Assembly (NCBI GenBank): GCA_946478675.1
Contig: CAMLEF010000180.1
Span: 1 to 9,014 of the forward strand
Reading direction: 5' to 3'
DNA length: 9,014 bases
DNA from: an uncultured Flavobacteriales bacterium
GTDB lineage: Bacteria > Bacteroidota > Bacteroidia > Palsa-965
The first letter of the stretch is position 1, and each line of letters opens with the position of its first letter. The position numbers and the translations under genes are program-made. Of this stretch, positions 1 to 5,876 are shown piece by piece. Under the pieces are notes generated by a model. It was not told where the DNA came from. It ran no database searches and saw only the letters and a program-made list of their open reading frames with translations.

Positions 1-1
1 A

Positions 2-472
2 GAGATCGGTTTCGTTTTTCAAACCTTCAACCTGCTGCCGCGACAAACGGCGCTCGAGAACGTCATGCTGCCGCTCGTGTACGCCGGACTTTCAAAGGCG
101 GAACGCATCAAGAAAGCGGAACATGCGCTGGAGCAGGTCGGGTTGAAAGACCGCATGCACCACCGGCCCAACGAGCTTTCCGGCGGACAGCGTCAGCGCG
201 TGGCGATCGCGCGTGCGCTGGTGAACAACCCGGCCATCATTCTCGCCGACGAACCGACCGGTAACCTCGATTCGAAAACGTCGATCGAGATCATGGCGCT
301 GTTCGAAGCGATCCACAACAACGGCAACACGATCATCGTGGTTACGCACGAAGAAGACATCGCGCAATATGCGCATCGCATCGTTCGCATCAAAGACGGC
401 ACCGTGGAGAACGACCGGCAGAACGAGCATATTCGTCGGGCTGAATCACCCGCTCAGCCGGTGAAAAGTTAA
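2..472 (+). CDS. ABC transporter ATP-binding protein (LolD/MacB/FtsE-like), 5' partial
   Basis: This is the C-terminal two thirds of an ABC ATPase that energises a membrane transport or export complex from the cytoplasmic face. The reading frame is open from base 2, so the true start and the Walker A loop lie upstream of the window. Visible in order are the Q-loop (FQTFNLLPR, Gln at 20-22), the signature [15 protein letters not shown] starting at 176, Walker [12 protein letters not shown] at about 239-271, and the H-loop histidine in VVTHE at 347-349. The PTGNLD form and the '[16 protein letters not shown]' Q-loop context are typical of the LolD/MacB/FtsE group, which act with FtsX/MacB-type permeases. 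No permease gene follows, so any partner must lie upstream or elsewhere. A short charged tail of about 25 residues follows the fold. The family call is secure; the exact substrate cannot be read from this fragment. Confidence 0.93.
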   Translation, partial: EIGFVFQTFNLLPRQTALENVMLPLVYAGLSKAERIKKAEHALEQVGLKDRMHHRPNELSGGQRQRVAIARALVNNPAIILADEPTGNLDSKTSIEIMALFEAIHNNGNTIIVVTHEEDIAQYAHRIVRIKDGTVENDRQNEHIRRAESPAQPVKS

Positions 473-510
473 GGTTGTATTATTTACCCCATGGAATAGA
501 AAACATTGGC

Positions 511-518
511 TATTTTCG
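511..518 (+). promoter_or_regulatory. Possible -7 element for the Spo0M-like gene
   Basis: TATTTTCG differs by one base from the Bacteroidota -7 consensus TAnnTTTG and lies 34 nt before the ATG at 553. No convincing TTG -33 element is seen at the expected 19-20 nt spacing. The gene could instead be read through from the ABC ATPase, since no terminator is visible in the 80-nt gap. Confidence 0.25.
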
Positions 519-552
519 CGGCTCAACCTAAACCAAAAACCACTAACTCCTC

Positions 553-1023
553 ATGGGATTCTTCGGAAAAATCAAACAATTCTTCGGGGTGGGTACTGTA
601 AAAGTGACCCTGACGCCCCCCGCCACGTTCAACACGAACGACGGCACCATCAAAGCAACGGTAGAACTTCTCGCGAAAAGCGATCAGACGGTTGAAAGCG
701 TAGAGGTCGTTTTCGAAGAGAAATGGAGCACCGGCCGTGGCGATGAAAAGACGGAAAAGAAATTCACGCTCGGCAGCCAGAAAGTGGCAGGCTTCACGAT
801 GAAAGCCGGCGAAACGAAGAAGATCGACTTCGCTATTCCGTTCTCCTACGCGAAATCGGACAACGAATCGATGTCTGATAAAGGCGGCGTAGTAGGCGGC
901 CTTGGCAAACTCTCCTCTTTCGCAAGCGGCGAGAAATCCACCTTCCACCTCGTGGCTACCTGCGACGTGAAAGGCGCAACGTTCGATCCGAACGACGTGA
1001 AAGAAGTAAAACGCGTGAAGTAA
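553..1023 (+). CDS. Spo0M-like / arrestin-fold small protein
   Basis: The product has 156 residues with no signal peptide or membrane segment, so it is probably cytoplasmic. The layout matches the Spo0M (sporulation-control) family of arrestin-like beta-sandwich proteins: a short MGFFGKIKQFFG amphipathic start, then alternating beta-strands (VKVTLTPPATF, GTIKATVELL, VESVEVVFEEKW), a mid-protein 'AGETKKIDFAIPF' segment, and a C-terminal 'FHLVATCDVKGATFDPNDV' that parallels the 'V.T.LDI..A.DP.D' ending of Spo0M proteins. Spo0M affects sporulation control in Bacillus. Its biochemical role in non-sporulating Bacteroidota is unknown, so the name should be read as a fold family. The ATG at 553 is the first in-frame start and has no obvious Shine-Dalgarno, as expected for this phylum. 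The gene is followed by its own terminator, so it is either monocistronic or the last gene after the ABC ATPase. The family call rests on recalled pattern similarity only. Confidence 0.6.
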   Translation: MGFFGKIKQFFGVGTVKVTLTPPATFNTNDGTIKATVELLAKSDQTVESVEVVFEEKWSTGRGDEKTEKKFTLGSQKVAGFTMKAGETKKIDFAIPFSYAKSDNESMSDKGGVVGGLGKLSSFASGEKSTFHLVATCDVKGATFDPNDVKEVKRVK

Positions 1024-1042
1024 CATTCACCGCTTCGCTCCT

Positions 1043-1076
1043 AAAACAGGCTCTCTTCCGGGAGCCTGTTTTTTTA
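1043..1076 (+). terminator. Rho-independent terminator after the Spo0M-like gene
   Basis: An 11-bp perfect inverted repeat (AAAACAGGCTC at 1043-1053 with GAGCCTGTTTT at 1062-1072) can extend by T-G and C-G pairs to a TTCC tetraloop. It runs into an unbroken T tract (1069-1075). It begins 20 nt after the stop codon and isolates the upstream gene from the glycoside hydrolase. Confidence 0.9.
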
Positions 1077-1109
1077 TTCTGTAACTTGAGTACACTTTTC
1101 AAGCCGCCC

Positions 1110-3230
1110 ATGAAAAAACTGCTACTCTCCCTGCTGATCAGCGCGCCCGCTTTCTGCCAATCGGTGATCGACGCGCATTTCAAAATCGACCAGGTCGGTT
1201 ATCGTCCTTCCGACCGAAAAATCGCCGTCGTTTCGAATCCGCAAACCGGCTACAATGCGCCCGACCCGTACACCCCCGGCGCTACACTGCAGATCTGCCG
1301 CGCTTCCGATAATTCAGTGGTTTATTCCGGAACGCCCGTCGCCTGGAACGGCGGAGCGACGCACCTGCAGTCGGGTGATAAAGCCTGGTGGTTCGACTTC
1401 AGCGGCGTAACGGCAGTCGACGATTATTATGTCAACGATCCGACGAACAACAAGCGCTCGTACACGTTCCGCATTGCGCCGGATGTTTACAATGATGCAT
1501 TGAAGTACGCCTTGCGCATGTATTATTTCCAGCGTTGCGGAACACCGAAAGCGATGCCGTATGCGCTGAACAATAATTACACGGACGTGACTTGTCATCA
1601 CGGCGCGTTGCAGGACCTCGATTGCCGCGACGTAACGAACCCGGTGTCGGCTACTTCGCGCGATCTCTCCGGCGGCTGGCACGATGCGGGCGACTACAAC
1701 AAGTACACGAATTTCACGCTGGCGCCCGTGCATTACCTGCTCGGCGCATACGAGCAAAATCCGTCGGCCTTCGGTGATGCGAATGATATTCCCGAAAGCG
1801 GCAACGGTACGCCCGACATTCTCGACGAAGTAAAATGGGAGCTCGACTGGCTGCTGAAAATGCAGAACAGCGACGGCTCTGCGCTGATGAAAGTTTCTAC
1901 GCAGGGATTCACCGGCGGTTCGCCTCCGAGCACGGAAACACAACAGCGCTTTTACGGTCCTGCAACTTCTTCGGCGACGCGCACCGTTTGCAGCGAGTTT
2001 GCACATGCGGCCATCGTCTTCCACGCCATGAGTGATCCCGCGATGCAGGATTACGGCGATACACTGCTGGCCCATGCACAGCTCGCATGGAACTGGCTGC
2101 AGGCGAACACCGCTTATTCCAATTACAACAACAGCGGTTTCTCCAGCGCGAATCCCGAAGTGAGCACGTACGACCAGGACGCTGTAAAATTCACCGCGGC
2201 AGTTTACCTGTATGCTGCCACGGGCAACGCAACGTATCGCACGTACGTCGACAACAATTACGCGAACATTCATGCGCTGCAGTGGACGTATTGGTATCCG
2301 TTCGAATCGGTGTACCAGGATGCGCTCTTGTATTATTGCGCAACGGCCGGTGCAACGACAGCAACGGTGAATGCGATCCGTTCCGATTGCGTGAATTCGG
2401 TTTCTTCGAACAACAGCGATCTTCTTCCCGCGTATACGGCGCAGACGGATGCGTACATGGCGCAGATGCAGGACCAGGATTATGTGTGGGGCAACAACCA
2501 GTTCAAATGCGAAACCGGTTCCATCCTGGCGAACATGGTGCGCTACAATCTCGATGCGCCGAATCAAACGAATTACCGCAACGCCGCTGCGGGATACGTG
2601 CATTACATCCACGGCGTGAACGCGACGGGCTACTGCTTTCTCACCAACGGCAGCGCATTCGGCGCCGATCATTACGTGCTGCAGATCTATCACGGCTGGT
2701 TCGGCGACGGAACGATCTTCGATTCGACGGCGAATTACATCGGGCCTCCCCCGGGTTACCTGCCGGGCGGCGTGAATGCGAATTATTCTCCCGACGCAGC
2801 ATACAGCGGTCCGCCGATCAGTCCGCCGCAGAATCAACCCGTCGCGAAGAGTTACAAAGACTGGAACACGTCGTGGCCGGAGAATTCGTGGGAAGTGACG
2901 GAGATCGCCATCTACACGAATGCGGCGTACGTGAAGCTGCTCTCGATGTACGCGGATTCGGCGGCTGTTCCGCTGGCGGTGAATGAGCCGGCAGCAACGC
3001 TGAGCTGGTCGGTGTATCCTTCGCCGGCGAATGAGCGCATCAGCATTGATGGCCCGGCAGGGAAAAGTGTAACGCTTTCGCTTTACGACCTGAAAGGATC
3101 GCTGATCCGGACCACACAAACGATCGCAGGAGGAGTTGTCTTTGTAGGCGACTTGCCTCCTTCCATTTACGTTTGTGTATTGTGCGACGATCATACAATG
3201 GTCACACAGAAACTGATCATTACAGAATAA
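1110..3230 (+). CDS. Secreted glycoside hydrolase family 9 (cellulase-like) with T9SS C-terminal sorting domain
   Basis: The product has 706 residues from the ATG at 1110. An in-frame TTG at 1086 exists, but the ATG gives a clean signal peptide (MKKLLLSLLISAPAFCQS, cleavage near residue 16-18). Residues about 20-120 are an Ig-like CelD_N domain (FKIDQVGYRPSDRKIAVV). The family 9 (alpha/alpha)6 catalytic domain follows, with GGWHDAGDYNKY (Asp192 and Asp195, expected base pair), GTPDILDEVKWELDWLLKMQ, and WEVTEIAIYTNA near the end (Glu598 the likely acid, Glu595 close by). Cys143, Cys162-His163 and His191 resemble the structural zinc site reported in some family 9 enzymes. The usual PHHR substrate-binding motif is not recognisable; that region reads AFGADHYVLQIYHGWFGDGT. 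Roughly the last 75 residues (YPSPANERISI to QKLIITE) look like a type A T9SS sorting domain. It probably cleaves beta-1,4-glucans outside the cell, but the exact substrate is uncertain. The gene is flanked by terminators on both sides and so is transcribed alone; no clear promoter is seen in the 34 nt after the upstream terminator. Confidence 0.92.
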   Translation: MKKLLLSLLISAPAFCQSVIDAHFKIDQVGYRPSDRKIAVVSNPQTGYNAPDPYTPGATLQICRASDNSVVYSGTPVAWNGGATHLQSGDKAWWFDFSGVTAVDDYYVNDPTNNKRSYTFRIAPDVYNDALKYALRMYYFQRCGTPKAMPYALNNNYTDVTCHHGALQDLDCRDVTNPVSATSRDLSGGWHDAGDYNKYTNFTLAPVHYLLGAYEQNPSAFGDANDIPESGNGTPDILDEVKWELDWLLKMQNSDGSALMKVSTQGFTGGSPPSTETQQRFYGPATSSATRTVCSEFAHAAIVFHAMSDPAMQDYGDTLLAHAQLAWNWLQANTAYSNYNNSGFSSANPEVSTYDQDAVKFTAAVYLYAATGNATYRTYVDNNYANIHALQWTYWYPFESVYQDALLYYCATAGATTATVNAIRSDCVNSVSSNNSDLLPAYTAQTDAYMAQMQDQDYVWGNNQFKCETGSILANMVRYNLDAPNQTNYRNAAAGYVHYIHGVNATGYCFLTNGSAFGADHYVLQIYHGWFGDGTIFDSTANYIGPPPGYLPGGVNANYSPDAAYSGPPISPPQNQPVAKSYKDWNTSWPENSWEVTEIAIYTNAAYVKLLSMYADSAAVPLAVNEPAATLSWSVYPSPANERISIDGPAGKSVTLSLYDLKGSLIRTTQTIAGGVVFVGDLPPSIYVCVLCDDHTMVTQKLIITE

Positions 3231-3231
3231 A

Positions 3232-3256
3232 AAAGACCCGCTTTCGCGGGTCTTTG
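3232..3256 (+). terminator. Intrinsic terminator after the GH9 gene
   Basis: A perfect 10-bp stem (AAAGACCCGC 3232-3241, GCGGGTCTTT 3246-3255) with a TTTC loop starts one base after the stop codon. The downstream T tract is short (TTT within the stem arm), but the A-rich 5' arm and GC core fit a terminator that may work in both orientations. Confidence 0.8.
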
Positions 3257-3280
3257 AAAACCTCTTTGCAGAGGCTTTAT
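3257..3280 (+). other. Second small hairpin behind the GH9 terminator
   Basis: CCTCT (3261-3265) and AGAGG (3270-3274) form a 5-bp stem with a TTGC loop. AAA/TTT arms lie outside one mismatch, ending in TTTAT. It begins one base after the first hairpin and could be a back-up terminator, but the stem is weak. Confidence 0.4.
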
Positions 3281-3317
3281 CTTCATCACAGTTACGTTGT
3301 CATTGCTGACAAGAGGC

Positions 3318-3356
3318 TTGACTGGATATCGCATTACAAAGATAAGCCTAATTTCG
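3318..3356 (+). promoter_or_regulatory. Possible promoter of the Abi-like gene
   Basis: Two overlapping candidates are visible. One is TAATTTCG (3349-3356), one base off the Bacteroidota TAnnTTTG element. The other is a sigma70-like TTGACT (3318-3323), 17 nt, GATAAG (3341-3346). Either would start transcription about 30-45 nt before the ATG at 3398. Neither is a full consensus match. Confidence 0.25.
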
Positions 3357-3397
3357 CACATCGGTTTCCCGATTCTTAAATTTCCAGTTTAACCCTT

Positions 3398-4090
3398 ATG
3401 CGATTTTCTGAATTTCAATCACACTTTTCGGTTTCCCGGACCAACCGATACCTGTTTGCCTGCAGCAGCAACACACAGCGGGCGATGCGGCTGTACCAAA
3501 GAAATCTTCGGCTTGCACAGGCCTTTCACCCCTTATTAAGCTCGTTCGAAGTTGTCCTGAGAAATAAGATCAGAACAGTGTTGGACGCCTACTTTTCCAA
3601 TACCGACTGGATCATTCACGAGCAGACGGGCTTTATGATCTCTCCGCGCCTTACCCGGCATGGCAGGGCCGATCGTTATATCCTGACGGAAGTGCAAAAG
3701 GCCCGGCAAAAACTAACCAGGCGTCATCGGCCGTTAACCGCTGAGAATATTGTTGCGGAACAGACGCTGGGTTTTTGGGTGGCACTTTTCGATGACAATT
3801 ATTTTGGGGTATTGTCCGCAAGTCCTATGCGCGTTTTTTCCCATCTTGCAAGACCAAATCGTGCGACTGTTTTTGCCAATCTGCGACGAGTCCGCGATTT
3901 CAGAAACAGGATCAATCATGGCGAACCGATTTGTTTTAACGGAGCGCTGACTGATTTTGTTGAAGCAGTGCAAGTGCGGGACCTTGTGCTTGATATGAGC
4001 GGATGGATGAGTCCAAGAACGCGGCAATGGATTGAACAGCTGGACAACGGAACAATAAACCGTCAAATTCGGTTAGCAACGAGCATTTAG
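3398..4090 (+). CDS. Abi-like (Abi_2/AbiD-F related) family protein with HEPN-type Rx4H motif
   Basis: The product is 230 residues and soluble. The N-terminal pattern (MRFSEFQSHFSVSRTNRYL, then about 35 residues later FEVVLRNKI, residues 50-58), the FWVALF segment (126-131) and the RDFRNRINHGEPICF block (167-180) match a recurring group of bacterial Abi-like proteins of 200-230 residues. Arg169-Asn170-Arg-Ile-Asn-His174 is an Rx4H motif of the HEPN ribonuclease type, so an RNA-cutting, growth-arresting role in phage defence is the likely function by family analogy. This is inference, since many members are uncharacterised. No separate antitoxin gene is evident. The stop lies 11 nt before the adenosyltransferase start, so the two may share a transcript. 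By eye the gene is less GC-rich (stretches near 42-43%) and less biased at third codon positions than secA or GH9, which suggests recent acquisition. Confidence 0.82.
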   Translation: MRFSEFQSHFSVSRTNRYLFACSSNTQRAMRLYQRNLRLAQAFHPLLSSFEVVLRNKIRTVLDAYFSNTDWIIHEQTGFMISPRLTRHGRADRYILTEVQKARQKLTRRHRPLTAENIVAEQTLGFWVALFDDNYFGVLSASPMRVFSHLARPNRATVFANLRRVRDFRNRINHGEPICFNGALTDFVEAVQVRDLVLDMSGWMSPRTRQWIEQLDNGTINRQIRLATSI

Positions 4091-4101
4091 AATCACTCAC
4101 C

Positions 4102-4656
4102 ATGACCATGAAAATTTACACCAAGGGCGGCGACAAAGGACAGACGTCACTGATCGGCGGCACGCGCGTTCCGAAACATCATATCCGCATCGAATCCTAC
4201 GGCACGGTCGACGAGCTGAATTCTTGGATCGGTGTGCTGCGCGATACGATTGAAGATGCCGCAGTGAAAAGCCTGCTGATCGAAATCCAGGACCGCCTGT
4301 TCACGATCGGCTCATTGCTCGCGGCAGATCCTGAAAAATCAAAAATGAAATTGCCGGAGCTGCACGAAGACGACGTCAAACTTCTCGAGAAAGAGATCGA
4401 CGCGATCGACGCTGCGGTGCCACCGATGAAAAGTTTCGTGCTGCCGGGCGGGCACCTGGCGGTTTCGCATTGCCACGTCGCGCGCTGCGTTTGTCGTCGT
4501 GCGGAACGGAACGTGATTCATCTTTCGGAAACGGCGCCCGTGAGCGAATTGATCCTGCAATACATGAATCGTCTTTCGGATTATCTGTTCATGCTTTCGC
4601 GCAAGCTGACGCAGGACCTGGGCGTGGAAGAGACGCCGTGGAAGCCGAAGATGTGA
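4102..4656 (+). CDS. PduO-type cob(I)alamin adenosyltransferase
   Basis: The product is 184 residues, the normal length for the single-domain family. It transfers the adenosyl group of ATP to cob(I)alamin to make adenosylcobalamin, the cofactor of enzymes such as methylmalonyl-CoA mutase, and works as a cytoplasmic homotrimer. Diagnostic segments are the N-terminal ATP-binding loop YTKGGDKGQTSLIGG (6-20), RIESYGTVDELNSWIG (29-44), the C-terminal CRRAER (131-136) with the conserved arginines, and NRLSDYLFMLSR (156-167). Two starts are possible: ATG 4102 or ATG 4108, two codons later and giving MKIYTKGG, which is the more usual start of this family. The gene follows the Abi-like gene by 11 nt and precedes an unknown gene by 23 nt, so co-transcription is likely although no functional link is known. 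Its GC-rich codon use resembles the host genes, unlike its neighbours. Confidence 0.94.
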   Translation: MTMKIYTKGGDKGQTSLIGGTRVPKHHIRIESYGTVDELNSWIGVLRDTIEDAAVKSLLIEIQDRLFTIGSLLAADPEKSKMKLPELHEDDVKLLEKEIDAIDAAVPPMKSFVLPGGHLAVSHCHVARCVCRRAERNVIHLSETAPVSELILQYMNRLSDYLFMLSRKLTQDLGVEETPWKPKM

Positions 4657-4679
4657 ATGGAAGACGCTCGTCCGGTTAC

Positions 4680-5117
4680 ATGCAAACTGAAATGAAAAAA
4701 CGCAACCGGGAAAGCTGGCGAAAAGATTGGCTGGTCCTGATCAACAAATTAACTTCTCACGATCTTCAGAAACTATCCTGGCTGGACCGGCTACAGGAAA
4801 ATCCACATTGGTCTTTCGTGGAATTCATGTGCTGCTATTTTGACGATTGCCTGTTGCAAAAGTCGTACAGCGAATTCATCTCCGGCGGTTATGTTTCGCA
4901 ACAGGAGTTTGACGTCCTGAACGAATGGCATCAGCTGTTGGATAATTATACTGCGCCCGATAATAAGGACGATGATCATCTTGCAATACTGAATGATCCA
5001 CGCTGGCTGCAGATCATCCATGCAGGCGAGAAAGCCAAAGAACAACTTGCCGTTTTGCTTCCGGAGGACGAGCGGAAATTCTTTACGGAGAAAATTGACT
5101 ACAAACAGAAGTATTGA
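4680..5117 (+). CDS. Hypothetical acidic/aromatic small protein, unrecognised
   Basis: I do not recognise this family. The product is 145 residues from the ATG at 4680 (MQTEMKKRNRESW) or 141 from the ATG at 4692. It is predicted soluble, with no signal peptide or membrane helix. It is mostly helical in appearance, with several Trp residues (SWRKDWL, LSWLDRLQENPHWSF, EWHQLL, DPRWLQII), a Phe/Cys-rich stretch (FVEFMCCYFDDCLL) and an acidic middle (DNKDDDHL). The frame stays open upstream to 4470, but that part overlaps the adenosyltransferase gene in another frame and is shadow. The gene starts 23 nt after the adenosyltransferase stop, with no promoter or terminator visible between them, so it probably sits at the end of that transcript. 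Its codons are less GC-biased than those of the adenosyltransferase. An accessory or horizontally acquired origin is possible; no function is proposed. Confidence 0.65.
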   Translation: MQTEMKKRNRESWRKDWLVLINKLTSHDLQKLSWLDRLQENPHWSFVEFMCCYFDDCLLQKSYSEFISGGYVSQQEFDVLNEWHQLLDNYTAPDNKDDDHLAILNDPRWLQIIHAGEKAKEQLAVLLPEDERKFFTEKIDYKQKY

Positions 5118-5336
5118 TACTGCGGACAGCCATCCCGAGAGCGAAAATCTGGTATCGCAATCCATTCCGCCCCGACGGAATCGCAGCGCAGGTCGCTACT
5201 CTTCGTCAATTAAACGACTGAGTTTTCTTTGCCGCAAGAGCTTCTCTCCCCTATGCCAAAATGCCGATTTGTTGAAATATCACCAATCGCCTGATTACCA
5301 AAATCTTACTTATTCATAAAAATTCCTGTACAAGTG

Positions 5337-5365
5337 CTGAGCGGGTGCAGAATCTTATACTTTTG
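5337..5365 (+). promoter_or_regulatory. Bacteroidota-type promoter of the DUF2795 gene
   Basis: TACTTTTG at 5358-5365 is a perfect match to the -7 consensus TAnnTTTG. A weak -33 candidate, CTG at 5337-5339 (consensus TTG), lies 18 nt upstream. Transcription would begin at about 5371-5373, leaving a leader of roughly 105 nt before the ATG at 5478. The long leader is unusual but the -7 box is the best in this gap. Confidence 0.6.
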
Positions 5366-5372
5366 CACGAAA

Positions 5373-5410
5373 ATTGAGCTATTCCGAAAGATTTTTCCGA
5401 AGCGCTCAAT
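5373..5410 (+). promoter_or_regulatory. Structured 5' leader of the DUF2795 gene
   Basis: ATTGAGC (5373-5379) is the exact reverse complement of GCTCAAT (5404-5410). The enclosed loop holds a direct repeat TTCCGAA (5382-5388 and 5395-5401). If transcription starts 6-8 nt after the -7 box, the mRNA would begin right at this stem. It could stabilise the 5' end or bind a regulator; a role is inferred only from position. Confidence 0.4.
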
Positions 5411-5477
5411 GACAGGAAAGACGGACGTAACATTCCGGCGGCTCCTGCGTTTTAAGTAACAACCTAAATTTTGGACT

Positions 5478-5699
5478 ATGTACTGGACCCTTGAACTCGC
5501 ATCATACCTTGAAGACGCTCCCTGGCCGGCAACGAAAGAAGAACTTATCGACTACGCCATCCGCTCGGGCGCCCCGATGGAAGTCATCGAAAACCTGCAG
5601 GAGATCGAAGACGAAGGCGAAGCATACGAATCCATCGAAGAGATCTGGCCGGATTATCCCACCAAGGAAGATTTCTTCTTCAACGAAGACGAGTATTAA
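5478..5699 (+). CDS. DUF2795 family small acidic protein
   Basis: The product is 73 residues, cytoplasmic and strongly acidic. It belongs to the DUF2795 group that is widespread and nearly invariant in Bacteroidota. The whole sequence is characteristic: MYWTLELASYLEDAPWPATK at the start, EELIDYAIRSGAP (21-33), MEVIENLQEIEDEGEAYESI, EEIWPDYPTKEDF and the acidic end FNEDEY. The family's molecular function is unknown. The central LIDYAIRSGAP-VIENL portion looks like a small helical domain, and the ending is tyrosine- and acid-rich. The ATG at 5478 is fixed by the conserved MYWTLE start. The gene stands alone between a TAnnTTTG promoter with a long leader and a strong terminator, an arrangement suited to an abundant, independently controlled transcript. 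Confidence 0.9.
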   Translation: MYWTLELASYLEDAPWPATKEELIDYAIRSGAPMEVIENLQEIEDEGEAYESIEEIWPDYPTKEDFFFNEDEY

Positions 5700-5731
5700 C
5701 CGAAACTTCACCCGCCCCGGCGGAACGTTCG

Positions 5732-5765
5732 AATCCCAGAGCCTGTCTTTGGGATTTGTTTTTTT
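5732..5765 (+). terminator. Rho-independent terminator after the DUF2795 gene
   Basis: A 10-bp stem (AATCCCAGAG 5732-5741 with CTTTGGGATT 5747-5756, one G-T pair) with a 5-nt loop is followed by the T-rich run TGTTTTTTT. It starts 33 nt past the stop codon. Confidence 0.88.
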
Positions 5766-5830
5766 ATGCCGCCGGTAATTCCTGCCATCTCAGCAGGATT
5801 TTTTTGCGGAAATTGATATTTAACGCCGGG

Positions 5831-5862
5831 TTGGCAGTAAATTGCGCCCGGAATACATTTTG
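5831..5862 (+). promoter_or_regulatory. Bacteroidota-type promoter of the short exported ORF
   Basis: TTG at 5831-5833 and TACATTTTG at 5854-5862 are separated by 20 nt, which fits the TTG / TAnnTTTG pair with one extra T before the G. Transcription would start around 5868, giving a leader of only about 9 nt before the ATG at 5877. This supports the downstream ORF being expressed. Confidence 0.55.
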
Positions 5863-5876
5863 ATCTGTCCCCCCGA

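Larger units (their letters stand above)
5118..5477 (+). other. Non-coding stretch between the hypothetical gene and the DUF2795 gene
   Basis: No ORF here looks coding; the only open frame extends a shadow of the previous gene. An isolated 6-bp inverted repeat (ATTCCG 5164-5169, CGGAAT 5176-5181, loop CCCCGA) lies 46 nt past the previous stop but has no T tract, so no proper terminator is visible. The region becomes AT-rich around 5260-5330. The last 120 nt hold the promoter and structured leader listed separately. Confidence 0.6.

Noticed and set aside
1086..1109. TTG start extending the GH9 gene by eight codons
   Set aside because: The ATG at 1110 directly begins a standard signal peptide; the extension would put a polar SerThr/Lys/Pro stretch before it.
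1314..3194. Long open frame on the - strand across the GH9 gene (626 codons)
   Set aside because: The + strand gives a clear signal peptide, catalytic motifs and a T9SS tail. The - strand product is Arg/Val/Ile-rich with no recognisable domain, as expected from the complement of a GC-ending gene.
3231..3397. Gap before the Abi-like gene checked for a tRNA, attachment site or small antitoxin
   Set aside because: No cloverleaf, no repeat flanking the Abi-like gene, and no convincing short ORF beyond a shadow of the GH9 tail.
4470..4679. N-terminal extension of the unknown gene into the adenosyltransferase
   Set aside because: This part is fully overlapped by conserved adenosyltransferase sequence in another frame and is Arg/Ser-rich noise.
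5164..5181. 6-bp inverted repeat considered as a terminator of the unknown gene
   Set aside because: No T tract follows, the stem is short and it is surrounded by GC-rich sequence.
4993..5319. 108-codon + strand frame running from the unknown gene into the gap
   Set aside because: The first part is an out-of-frame shadow and the rest is Arg/Ser/Pro-rich without motif or start signal.
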